Origin: Halictus rubicundus
Lineage: Eukaryota; Arthropoda; Insecta; Hymenoptera; Halictidae
Reading direction: 5' to 3'
NCBI RefSeq assembly: GCF_050948215.1
Contig: NC_135150.1
Location: forward strand, 21,927,943 to 21,991,942
Length of the DNA stretch: 64,000 bases
In this document: positions 46,301 to 56,833 of the stretch, in pieces
Numbering within the stretch: the stretch's first letter is position 1
How the letters are laid out: every line of letters begins with the position of its first letter
The notes under the pieces: model-generated
Seen by the model: only the letters and a program-made list of their open reading frames with translations
Databases searched by the model: none
What the model was told of the DNA's origin: nothing
Program-made: the position numbers and the translations under genes

Positions 46301-47355
46301 GGTGTGTACATCATTGAAATATGAGATTCAGAATGAAACGCAGTAGACCGAATTAAAACGTACAATGAAAGTAGACGAACGAGAGGATGAATGATGCTTG
46401 AGAGCGAAGTTTCAAAAAACCGCATAGTGAAGAAACCGAAGTTTGATAAGACAACTGTGAGCCGGAGAAGATCAAGTAAACCTTCCATTCACACCGCATG
46501 AAACTTCTGAGAGACAACGAAACACGGTGCATCCATCGGGGCACTTGTCGACCAATTCTTTACCGGAAGACACGAATCGCAAGAAATTGAAGAAGATACG
46601 CATTTCTCGCGGAGCCTCCGAAGACATGAAAAATGTTCGAAACGTGTTCCTAATTCGCGCGGAGGCAGCGCAAGGGCAACGACCGGGTACGGGCCAAGGC
46701 AAACTCGGAGAATTTTTATCGGTACACACACGGCCGTCTGATTCGAAACAACGACATGATCGATCTGCATGCGAAGTATGAAAGTTGGTAAAGTATGTAC
46801 ATACATTTCGCTCCGGGGAGAACCCATGAATATTTTTGAATCGAGCGAGCCTCCTTATGCAGTTAGAGGCCGAGCGCGCGCTGGTGCTCATGGGTCTGCA
46901 AACTGCGGGATTAGAAACCGATTGATTTTTCACGATGATGGAGCGCACCGGTGTATATCGATTTATTCGAACGTCTGGAAGACAAGAGAGGCTCACGGTT
47001 TACAGACAGGAAGTTCGAGGAGCACGAAGTCAGCAGAGGGTACGCGTTTCCCCTATCGGGGCTCGCCAATCGAATAATTTCGAGCAGACTGTCGAGTGGC
47101 TCTCGAAACCGCGACAATCTCGCGGGAATTAACGCTTACCGAGCGCAAAACGCGGACTGGGAACGAATCTTGATGTTAGGTTCCCCCTTGAAGCCGCTTT
47201 CCGGAGGACATTCGAAGTATTCGGGAAGATTCGAGTCGGAAATCCAGCGTCTGCAGTGTTCGAGATGTGGAAGAGCGTCGAGAGATGCAGAAGATCTTTT
47301 GAGATCGAGGTGCCGAAGTTTGGGAAGATTGTGTGAGTGTCTCGTTGCTTCGTTT
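46301..47355. other. Non-coding stretch, no gene seen
   Basis: Frames up to 174 codons occur on both strands (46472-46996 minus, 46951-47388 plus). They overlap each other and carry no recognised domain. Confidence 0.4.
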
Positions 47356-47698
47356 TCGTTCGTTGTTCCTCCTTCAATTGCACTATAAAACGGTAAGCTT
47401 GTACTAACGTATTGGGTATACAAATTAATTCGTGTCCCCGTCTTCATAAATTTCATTTACAAACAACCAAGAGTCTTGGTTTGAAATTGCAACAGACGGG
47501 TGAATAAGTTAACGTTCGTTCGTTGTTTCTTCTTCAATTGCGCTATAAAACATACTCGAGACATGGAAAGCTTGAACTACCTTGGTTAGTTTAGTTAACT
47601 AACATATTAATTCGTGTCCCCGTCTTCATAAATTTGTTGTTCGTTTACAAACAACCAAGAGTCTTGGGTTTAAATTGCAACACACGAACAAGTTAACA
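47356..47698 (+). repeat. Two-unit direct duplication with mariner-like blocks
   Basis: Unit 1 (47356-47514) and unit 2 (47515-47698) share CGTTCGTTGTTTCTTCTTCA, TAATTCGTGTCCCCGTCTTC and TTTACAAACAACCAAGAGTC in the same order. Unit 2 has about 25 extra bases in the middle. The TTGGGTATACAAATTAATTC at 47412 in unit 1 resembles a mariner terminus. Confidence 0.75.
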
Positions 47699-48320
47699 TA
47701 GACTGCTCGATCGAAGTTAGAAAAAGAAGAATACGAGATAAAACTGAAAGAAGCTTTTAGAATCACGAGCAAGAGATTCGGAATGTAGTTAATAGTTCAC
47801 GTCTAAATTGCAATGGTTGAACAGAAGAGAGAACGAGGAGAATACGTCATAAAATCGGAAACTTATCAGATCCGTCCACAATGAACCAGAGCATGCACGA
47901 ACTCCCAGAGATCAGCGAGAAAGGTGTTCGTTTCGAACGAGCGAGTGTTAATCCGAAACGTGAAACAGAAAAGAAATTAAGGGACCATGGTTCGAAACGA
48001 ACCATAAAGTTCCATAATGCGATCATAAAAATGAGAATCGCTTTGCGGAGTGGTCCCCGATGAATCGCTTTTCCCGGTGCCAATTTCGAATCTCGTGACT
48101 CGAGTCCTTCGGCGTGCGGGAGACCGTTCCCCGTTAATAATGTTCGTCGACGGTCGAGTCGCGCGACGCGACGATTCCGCCGAATTAAATCTTTTTATCA
48201 GAGTTTCACTCACTCGGCCACCAAATCCCCCGTCTTTAACGAGTCCGCCTCTGATTACTGGGATACTCCGGCGACGATTGCACGAATCGCAGAAAAATTA
48301 AAGCATCCCCAAAGCGAGTC

Positions 48321-48356
48321 GACGAACGAACGAACGAACGAACGAATGAACGAACA
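48321..48356. repeat. (GAAC)n tetranucleotide microsatellite
   Basis: About nine GAAC/CGAA units with one substitution. Confidence 0.9.
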
Positions 48357-48531
48357 GGAAAGAGATCTCTCTCGGTTGCGGAAGGATACCGCTCGGTGAA
48401 AATGAGGTGTGTCTGGTTCCCGTCGACGGACAAAGCACGACTCATCCAGAGTGCGGATTACTATTCCCAAGCGCGATTGCTTGGCTTCGTTCATGTATCC
48501 TCCGCTCCTGTTCTCCAGATTTTCATCCTCC

Positions 48532-48564
<33 letters not shown>

Positions 48565-48570
48565 GCTCTC
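48532..48570. repeat. (CT)n microsatellite
   Basis: CT run with one TTT and one G interruption. Confidence 0.93.
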
Positions 48571-49407
48571 TTTACCTCTTACTGTCCTTCTCTTGCCCAC
48601 GTTCTTTCTCTTCCTCCGGGATCTGCGGTTCGTTTTATCTTGTTCCATCCCGTCTCCTTCCAGCAGATTCCCTCTGTTCCCGAAGTCGACTGGTAAAAAT
48701 CGAGTCCGATGACGGGGATTCCCCATGGAAATTCCACGGTAAATTACCGGCCGCGAATTACGGCTTTCAATCTGCGCGGATTACTATCCATCTAACGCCG
48801 CGTTAATTTCCATACTCCGATTTCAACGAGAGCTATCGGGTTCCCGTCGCGTCCCGTCCACGAGACCTCGAACCAAGCTTCTTTCTCCCTGTTAGGTTTC
48901 GTTGTGGGCTAGAAATTTTACGCTTTGGAACCGTAGAAAGTCGGCCGGAATCTTTGTAGAAACTTGTGGAAATAATTGTGACGTATTTGATTTGTCGGTA
49001 ATTGTTTCTAGTAGGTAGAAACAGCCTTAAGAGCCAAGGGTAGTCACGTGACTTTTGCAGAGCCAGCAGGTCGGTCACTGCTGTATAATTTCCGTTCACA
49101 GCCTTCAGCCACTAACTTAAGATCCGTCTTGGTCTTGATCCGACGAGGCTTAAGTCTGTGATTAAAGTTGTCACATTTATTGCTCTGTATTATCGATATT
49201 ATGAGTTCTGACGCCAGAAACGTGCTTCAAGTTTTTCGCTTTATTTCGCAGAGAATCAAGACAAAGTATAGCTCGATTTGTAGCTGGAGATATTTCCTAG
49301 CGCGCGCTACTCTCGATTTTATCCAGAAAACTCATCCAATGGCATAAAAATGCTTGGATTCCACGGTATGCACATCATCAATTTTTGGCCTCCTTCTAAC
49401 GCTTATA

Positions 49408-49541
49408 TTAGGGGTACCCATAAGTGTAATCAATTATTTGCAAAGAATTTGTTTTGCCTATAGTTCTGTACCGATCGTTGAAGAGGAAACGCGTATTCTT
49501 TTACAGTTTTCGGTAAAGCAGCCTGTGTTCAAAATATTCTA
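49408..49541 (+). mobile_element. Mariner-like 5' end fragment, copy 2
   Basis: Starts TTAGGGGTACCCATAAGTGT after TA and ends at AAAATATTCTAA, matching 20027-20157 with a 2-base insertion and few substitutions. Both copies share the same internal breakpoint. Confidence 0.7.
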
Positions 49542-49715
49542 ACAGGTATCATTTTTTTTTTACAACCCTGTAATAAACCGGCGGCATCCGTACCTTCCGA
49601 GAATCGTATTCGTCATTGAATACTTTTTCATTTTCATGCGGGATTTAATGCAACGGTAATAACAAAGATGCGATGTTTATGGAGACGTATTGAAGGTCAA
49701 CGTTGGTCCAGAAGG

Positions 49716-49913
49716 TTTGCGAATTTTTATGCAAAATAAAAATGTTCTCCATGGAATGCAACAAACAGGAGCCAGACAAAAATTTGATTCTTTCATTCAA
49801 AATTTCAGCGAGTTAAAAATAATGTATGCAAGTTCTTCAATTCTCTTAATCTTTGCACTGTCTCGAATTTCATCTATTCATTTTTACTCTAAATGCATAA
49901 AATCCGCTACTGA
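49716..49913 (+). mobile_element. Family C element, two-ended copy
   Basis: Left end TTTGCGAATTTTTATGCAAA, right end TAAATGCATAAAATCCGC; inverting the right end gives GCGGATTTTATGCATTTA, which parallels the left. About 195 bp. Confidence 0.65.
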
Positions 49914-52083
49914 TCGTGCAACAAGCCATAAATACACAAAGCTCCCCCGTCAAGGTACAAGTACCAGTACCCCAAATTTTTCCCATTCATCGAGCCATTG
50001 CCGACCATTTCCCTTGCGACCGGGAAATCTCATCATCGAGCAAACAAATAAAGTAGCTGTTCCAATATGGCGACAGACCCTCTAGAAACGCACTAGATCG
50101 AAACCTTATGGTATCAAAACGACGTCGGAGGCGGCGTCGGTCGCATTACTTCATTCCTTTGCGGCAACCGGCCGGGAAATAAATTTTATTGCGAGCGCAC
50201 GCCTGGAAAAAGAACTCCGCGGCTGCTGCCTGCTGCTGGTACTGCTGCTAGTGCTGTTGCTGCCGCTGCCGCATTGCAGCTTTATTGAGTCGTCCTCGGA
50301 TACGATTATGGTCGTTTGTAAACTGTGCGTACCGCGTATGCAGAAAACGCGGGCGAACGACGGGGGACCCGGCTCTCTCCCAGCAGCGGAGGAGTTTCCG
50401 CTCGCGGATCGACTATCGACCGGTGAATCGCGGAAAAGCTTCCGCTCTCGTACGTCGCGTCGCCGCGAAATTTCCATTCCAGGTGTTGCTCGACTTAAGG
50501 AAATCCTGTCTCGTCGCCGCTGAATTCTGGCTGAAAGTCGCACGCTACGTGCGAACCATGAGATATCAGGACATGTTTCACCCTTGGCTCCCGGCGAACC
50601 ACTTTCCAACTTGAATCCCTTCGCCCATCATCGATTCCTTAATGTTCTCCGCGGAATCAACGATCGCCACCACATAAAAATAAAAAATCGCGCTGCTTCG
50701 TTTTTAATGTCTTCTCGCGAGGATGTCTGCTTCAACACGTTCGCTACCACCGTCACGTCGAAAGAGCAGTTTCGACCATTAATTTGCAACGATGAAACAA
50801 TATTGTACTACAATAGTTTATCAGGATCATATTTGGTATAATACTGTCTTTACGCATAAGGTACTCCAAGCACGATGAACTTATTGTTCGTTGTCAGAAA
50901 TGAATCAACGATCTCAGAATCTCTTTTCTATGTACAGACTTCGAAGTGTTCAATCGATACTTGGTTTCACGGGCCGAATTATGGGGGCCAAACCTGATCA
51001 GTCTGCAGATGCAGGGGGACCTTGGTTTCCTTTCGGGGTTCCAAGCTAATTTCTCGTTCCGTAAAGAGGTTCCTCCCGCGTCGTACAACAAAGAACAGTT
51101 TGAATTAAAATACCAGTGTGCATTCGATCATAATCCATTTCCAATAATTCGAGAAAAAGCATTGGGCATTCCACCTATGATAAAAAAAAACCTGAAGATG
51201 ACCCTCACACCTCGGTCGAAGATCAAGGTGACAAAAAACAAATAACTTGAATTACTTTTCAGATCGGACGTTTCACATTTCGGCAACCTAATGTAATGTT
51301 CTCTTTTTACACGTTGAAAAAGCAACCCTCTGCGAAGGTGTGGCCGAAAAGCGTGAACAGGGTAGTCGCAGGGGCGTACAATTAAAACAGAAAGCTCCGT
51401 ACCCGTGTTTAACCGAACAAAGATCCCGGTAGCTGCGCCGCGGACCGTTAAATCCACAAAAGAGCGACGGCAACGACGACGCGCGATCATAATGAAGCGT
51501 CACGCCGCCGGTCGACGCCTAGATTTTCTTCGCGAGGATCTCCCTCTCCTAATGAAGAGCGAGGGCCGACGGTGCGTAGCATTAGGTCACGCGGCCCCTC
51601 CATTGTGCCTCGAAGCCGCGTGTTTTTCGCGCGAGCAGGAAGGAAACCGTTCGCGAGAGACGAGTGAGCGAGAGAGGAAGCGACAGAGTAAGAGAGAGAG
51701 AGAGAGAGAGAGAGACCCGGAGAACAATGCAGGTGCCCCACGGAATCCAACTGTGAGTACGCAACTGTGGCACGGTCGGCGCCGCTGCTTGTGCGTTCTG
51801 GTGCGCACACACGCGAACACAGATTGCAGAGATGCACAGTATCGCAGCCTCAGACTCCATTAAACTTCGTCCGTGGCGAGTAGAGGGATCGAGGAGAACC
51901 GAGACGGGAAACTTTTACAAGATCCGAGACGCTCTCGGCCCTGAAAATCGCATGGAAACCGCGGATCGAAACGGTATTCGGTGCCACTCGGAAGATTAAG
52001 TGGAAACTCTGCACTTTGCAGCGTGACTGCGATTTTTTTGCACTGCGATTTCTTTGTCGTTCATAATTTCCTAGAGGACGATG
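49914..52083. other. Non-coding stretch with CTG-rich and (GA)n tracts
   Basis: A CTG/GCC trinucleotide-rich tract lies at about 50220-50275. Bases 50736 on carry a TCAACACGTTCGCTACC motif near the TTAACACG family start. A GA run lies at 51690-51714. CpG-rich blocks give frames on both strands without domains. Confidence 0.4.
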
Positions 52084-52886
52084 TACAGTGGCGGCCATAT
52101 ACTTACGTACACTTTATATTTGAACTTTAATGCTTCGTGTATTTTTTGAAACACTTGTAATGACTGTGTACAAAATGTTATTTCTACGAAATAGGTAACC
52201 TGATACCAGGATTACGGTTTTTATTTATTCCAAGAAATGCTGCTGTTTACAAATATTTCGTTTCAACCTATGGTTTTTCTGTCGGAAATCTACTTACGCA
52301 CACTCTGATTATATGCAGCAAAGTAAACAATGCGCAATGCTTGCGATGTAAACAATGTCTTTCAGTATCTCGTGAACTCTGTGCGTAGTCGGACTAATAT
52401 AATTCTAGTAAAATACTATACACGTTTATACTTCTAGAAAACAAGTCGGAATTCCTTTCTCCGCACGCATGGTGCAGGACTATCTTTCATTAAAAAGAAA
52501 AAATCCTAAACCACTATTTTGGATCAAAGATCACACACCCGTTTTTACATTCAAATTAACTAAGAATAAATAAAAGAAACTCCAAAAAGTCAAATTTTTA
52601 ATATATTGTTTAAACAAAAAACTTTTGTCAAAATTTTCTTGCGCGACTACATTTCCCATCAGATAACACACAATTTAAAAAAAAATTTAATTTTTCCGAC
52701 CTCTGGTTTCCGAGATATCTCAAAAAATGTGGTTTTGACCCCCAACCTTGAGGGCTGTTTTCGCCCCTTCAAAGTGGATGGTTGTCGATAAAAGAAACAC
52801 GTGTCAAATATTTTTCGAAGAACTATAATATATCTCACATAAATTTCATCAAAATCGGCTTGTATCAACTGAATATGTTCCCTTGT

Positions 52887-53401
52887 AAGTTTAATCGCTT
52901 TGGATCTGACGGGAAAGTATATGTTAGACGCCGAGTAGGAGAAGAATTTCAGAAAAATTGCATAAAACCGACGGTGAAAGGCGGTGGAGGATCCGTGCAG
53001 GTTCGGAGTTCCGCGACTATAAACGGTATGGGTCCGATTCATCGAATAACAGGTGTCATGGACAGATTTACATATTTGGATATTGTTAAAAATGTGTTAC
53101 TTCCGTTTGCCGAAGAACGTATGCCAGAAAATTGGATCTATCAAGCGGATAATGATCCGAAACACACTACGCGGGCCGTTAAAACGTTTTTGAGTGATCA
53201 GAATGTTAATGTAATGACTTAAACCCTATAAAAATGTTACGCATTGACGTAGGCAAACATGTAAGAAACAAAAGTCCGAGAAACCTTGAAGAATCGTACA
53301 CCATAATAAAAGCAACATGGAACTCAATACCTGTTAGTCGATGTATCTGACTTATTGAGGCAGCAGTTCATCAAAATAAAGGCTTATGTACCAAATATTA
53401 A
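52887..53401 (+). pseudogene. Tc1-like DD34E transposase, broken
   Basis: The catalytic domain starts abruptly at FNRFGSDGKVYVRR (about 52890) and continues through IHRITGVMDRFTYLDI to QADNDPKHT, where the second catalytic Asp is kept. The first Asp, normally just upstream of FNRFGSDG (SDESK), is absent. After VNVM (about 53214) the frame shifts: DLNPIKM appears at 53216 in the third frame, with the third catalytic Glu changed to Lys and the expected DWPAQSP part missing. The C-terminus (HVRNKSPRNLEE to QNKGLCTKY, stop at 53399-53401) is interrupted by a TGA at 53348. The region 52560-52886 does not read as the transposase N-terminus and may be an older insertion. The protein normally cuts and joins the element ends in the nucleus; this copy cannot. 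Confidence 0.88.
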
Positions 53402-53507
53402 AATTTCATAACTGTAAGTATCAAAAAGATGTAAAAACACAAATATTTTACTGTGTACGTACGTACGTGACCGTGGATAACTAGACCTCCGAACAAAAAA
53501 GTCTGAA

Positions 53508-53694
53508 TACAGTGAATTCTCGATATATGTCAACAACACGGGTCTTCCCAGCGTTGCGTATCGTCCAGGAAACATACCCGAGCCGCGTTATGTTTGCACT
53601 CCTGGGTAGCCCCTCACGTGGTATACGGTAGTGGGGATAATTCCGCGACGTTTATAATCTAGACCTTGGCGACATATATGGAGAAATCACTGTA
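53508..53694 (+). mobile_element. Family A MITE inserted in the Tc1-like element
   Basis: 183 bp between TA dinucleotides, CAGTGAATTCTCGATATATG to GGAGAAATCACTG. It lies between the inner and outer right repeats of the Tc1 element. The bases just after it (53695-53740) recur beside the copy at 13249. Confidence 0.93.
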
Positions 53695-53860
53695 ACTCTT
53701 TATATATACGACATTAGCAAATAGTATTGTGTGTTCTAGTTACATATACTTTATACTTAAATAATGCAATTCATTTTTATATAAATGAACAATGATCAAG
53801 TGCAGATGAGATAAAGTTTTATGTTGTGTCAGTGTACTTAAGTATATGCCCACCACCGTA

Positions 53861-55612
53861 TGTTTATACTTATCACATGACTGCATACTCTCCAATGGCT
53901 ACTGTGCAGTTCAAGTTGCAACGTCTTCGCCAAGAAAATGTTTGTTTTAAAATAGGAAGACATTGAAAGGGGTATAGACGACGGTATTACATTCGTTCAG
54001 CATTCCTCAAAAAACGCAAGCCACTTATCGTCGTTCACCGTCCCATCGCGAGTCTAGAAAGCCCCATACCGCCCCATACAATTATTCCTCGGCTCGTCAG
54101 TACTGCCGCAGTATCGGGAGACGTCGGTCCCGGGGGTATCGACATTTCGCATGCAAGAATCTGCATTATTTCGCCGTGGTTGGAGCGTCGTCGCGTTATT
54201 GGTCGTCGGGAACGGTTGAGAGGACGGCTGCTGGTCGTTTTGCAATCGGCAATTCCTCGGCTCGGCCAGTCATCGCGTATTGGCATGGAAGAATCAGCCG
54301 GCGTTGATTTCTCCGGGCCGATGTATTTTCGATATTTTATCCAAGAGGGTTTCCACGAGGGAGAACCAGACAGAGAAAGAGAGGACGGCGGCAGTGGTAA
54401 AGGACGGCTGACATTGTCGACCGAGACTGCCTCCGGGGAATAAATTGGAACCGTCTTCGGTGTCGCGTCATGCCATTTATTGTCATTTGTTCGATACCAA
54501 CAACCGCACACCCAGGTTCTACGTTTGGGCGTCGCGACGCTCGATGCCATCCATTGTCGATTGCTTTCCGAATCTCCGCGTGGAACACACCGATCGTTCA
54601 TCGAACTCCCTCTCTCTCTCACTCTCTCTCTCTCTCTCTCCAGCTTTTCTCTCTTTTTCTCCTACGATCCACGTGCCGGACCGTTTTCACGAGCGATTGG
54701 ACCGTGATCTTTTAAATTAATTTTTTTTTCTTTCCGACGGCTCGCCGCGGAATTCTCCACCATTTCGTCTGTCGATTTGTTGTTCCCTCCATTTCCCCCA
54801 TACTCTCTCTCTCTCTCTCTCTTTCAGTCTCTGTTCTCATCGTTTTTCGTACGTCGATTAAACCGGCCGTGACGCGAGAAGGCTCTTTGAACGGCGCCGA
54901 TCGAGGACACAAAGAAACGACGATAACGATCCGTCGCTTTTGTCGATCGAGAGAAAGAGAGCCTCCATTGCTGCCGCTGCTCCTGTGCTTCACCGAGCGA
55001 AAGAAACATGTGCCTTCTCGTGTCGTCCAGCTCGTGTCGGTTTAATGAAAGAGGAACGCACTCTTGGGCTCCTCTGCTCGACCATCCAAACTCGAATCGA
55101 AACGAAACGCGCGCCCTTTCGCTTGTCCCCTCGAAGAAAGCAACGGGACACAAGCCTTCCTCGTGTTCCTCCGCGCACAATGAAATCTAGCCGAGACGTG
55201 CGAGTCGCCAACCCCCAACAGCTTCTTCTTCTTCTTCTTCTTCTTCTTCGTCCTCCTCCCTGCGCGCCCTCAATCGAGACAACAAACGAGCCGTTCCAAC
55301 GGAGCATCGACTTCGATTTCGTCTCGCGACCGCCTCGTTTCTCTCGGCTACCGTCGGGAGGCGGCAACCAAGCTCGTAAATATTATAATAAACCTGCTGT
55401 TCGAGCCGCGATGAATATTGATGTCGACGCCTCGCGCGTTTACGTAACGCGCCGAACGATCGCGGCCTGCTGGGAAGTATAGTTTGTCATATAACAGCCC
55501 GGAAGAAATGGAAATCCACGGAGCTGAAGATTCGTTTTGCTATCTGGCGGAAAGAGGAGACTGAAATAAACCGTTATGAGTAACGTACTTGGCGGCAAAT
55601 TTGTTCAACACT
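53861..55612. other. CpG-rich block with (CT)n and (CTT)n
   Basis: CT runs lie at 54608-54640 and 54803-54823; a perfect CTT run at 55222-55249. Long frames on both strands (for example 54035-54622 minus, 54940-55482 plus) overlap and include the repeats. No domain recognised. Confidence 0.4.
55222..55249. repeat. (CTT)n trinucleotide microsatellite
   Basis: About nine perfect CTT units. Confidence 0.95.
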
Positions 55613-56433
55613 TTAAAGGGGAAACCTTGTGTAAATGGCGTGTTTTTCATGAATTTGTTTTGAAAAATGTAATGCGTAGATTGATTTAAAATTTGAGGTT
55701 TCGTTTGTTAACCTTATAATGTAAACAAAAATATTTTTTAGAAATTTTAATATCGATGGCGCAATAACGGCTTGAATATGGCATCCTGGAAAAGCGCCGT
55801 GCAGCGTACAGTGTACAAAAACATAAAAATGGAATCGTTAGTTTATGCAGATACACACAACATGACATTCTCCTTTTATTAAAATTTACAAAATTGCAAA
55901 AATGGCCAAGTTCTGAAAAAAACGGATTTTCTGTTAATAACAATGATTCAAATAAAAAATTAGAAAATCGGAGCTCGTCATGTTGTGGCCAATTATTTAT
56001 AGAATAAATGTACCAAGTTTCCTAAAGATTGAGTAATCAGTTTTTGAGCTACGTTTCGAGAAAAATGCGTTTAAAGTTTGAGTAACGTGAAAAACACGTT
56101 ACGTGTTTGTATATCGTGAAAAAATCTTAATTCGCTTTAACATGACGCGGCTTTTTGCTAATCTGCGATTTCGGGGCCATAGGGCATATCTTTCTCTTCC
56201 TCAAAAAGTTGTACTGCTGAAGTACTTCGAGAAGTACATGCCTTTCCGACAAGAGCCCGACTTCGTGAGCCGCTCCGCCCAATACAACCGTTCGCTTTAT
56301 TTTGAAAATAACATACAAAAACATCTGTGATCACTTTCTAACCTTTCTTATCGTATTCCTGTGGAAATTTCCTATCGATATAAACAAAAAGGAATGCTCA
56401 AAAATTTCATTTTACACAAGGTTGCCCCCTTAA
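55613..56433. mobile_element. TTAA-bounded element with GGGG-AACCTTGTGT ends
   Basis: 821 bp. The left end TTAAAGGGGAAACCTTGTGT and the inverted right end TTAAGGGGGCAACCTTGTGT differ at three positions. A 75-codon frame at 56103-56330 and overlapping reverse frames have no recognised domain. The TTAA plus G-run terminus is shared with 39350-39790, although the interiors differ. Superfamily left open. Confidence 0.8.
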
Positions 56434-56550
56434 GTGCTGCCATTGATTCACGCTATTATTTCAGTTTTAAATATGGGGATTTTATAACATTTAAGTAAAA
56501 AAATAAATAAATGACTGACGGCTGACGTGTGGCTTGGTAAGGAACTGAAA

Positions 56551-56757
56551 TACAATGAATTCTCGAGATATGTCAACAACACGGGTCTTGCCAGCGTCGT
56601 TTATCGTCCAGGAGACATAACCGATCCGTGTAATGTTTACAGTTCTAGCGTCCAAGGCCTTTCGAGTTTCGTGGCCCCTCACGGGGTAGACGCTGCGGTA
56701 GTGGGGATAATTCCACGACGATTATCAACCAGGTCTTGGCGACATATATACAGACAT
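56551..56757 (+). mobile_element. Family A MITE, right-truncated copy
   Basis: TA + CAATGAATTCTCGAGATATG on the left. The right side reaches CTTGGCGACATATATACAGA and then diverges, lacking GAGAAATCACTG. It joins a 68-bp repeat at 56766 that recurs in the TTAA element at 62873. Confidence 0.85.
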
Positions 56758-56765
56758 ATATACAA

Positions 56766-56833
56766 ACTCTGCGGTTTGGATGTATTTGCTATGAAACAGT
56801 ATTATCAACCAGGCACGTGCATAACTTGATAGG
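56766..56833 (+). repeat. 68-bp dispersed repeat, copy 1
   Basis: Contains TATTATCAACCAGGCACGTG followed by ATAACTTGATAGG. About 85-90 percent identical by eye to 62873-62942. Confidence 0.7.

Larger units (their letters stand above)
47699..49407. other. Non-coding stretch with microsatellites
   Basis: A GAAC tetranucleotide run lies at 48321-48356 and a CT run at 48532-48570. Frames overlapping the CT run are Ser-Leu artefacts. A 60-codon ATG frame at 47881-48063 has no recognised homology. Confidence 0.4.
52084..53860 (+). mobile_element. Tc1-like transposon with outer and inner terminal repeats
   Basis: Flanked by TA (52084-52085 and 53859-53860). The outer left end CAGTGGCGGCCATATACTTA matches the inverted right end CGGTGGTGGGCATATACTTA. 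Inner motifs related to the outer core lie at 52293 (CTTACGCACACT) and, inverted, at 53452 (TGTGTACGTACG). The left outer-to-inner spacing is 191 bp; the right is 379 bp, or 194 once the 185-bp family A insertion is removed. This matches the IR/DR layout of some Tc1-like elements. Without the insertion the element is about 1.59 kb, normal for Tc1. Confidence 0.85.

Noticed and set aside
46472..46996. 174-codon reverse frame, Cys-containing
   Set aside because: Overlaps similar-length plus frames and other reverse frames; no zinc-finger spacing or other motif.
50220..50275. Polyglutamine or polyleucine coding exon in a CTG-rich tract
   Set aside because: Interrupted trinucleotide tract open in several frames on both strands; no splice sites or homology.
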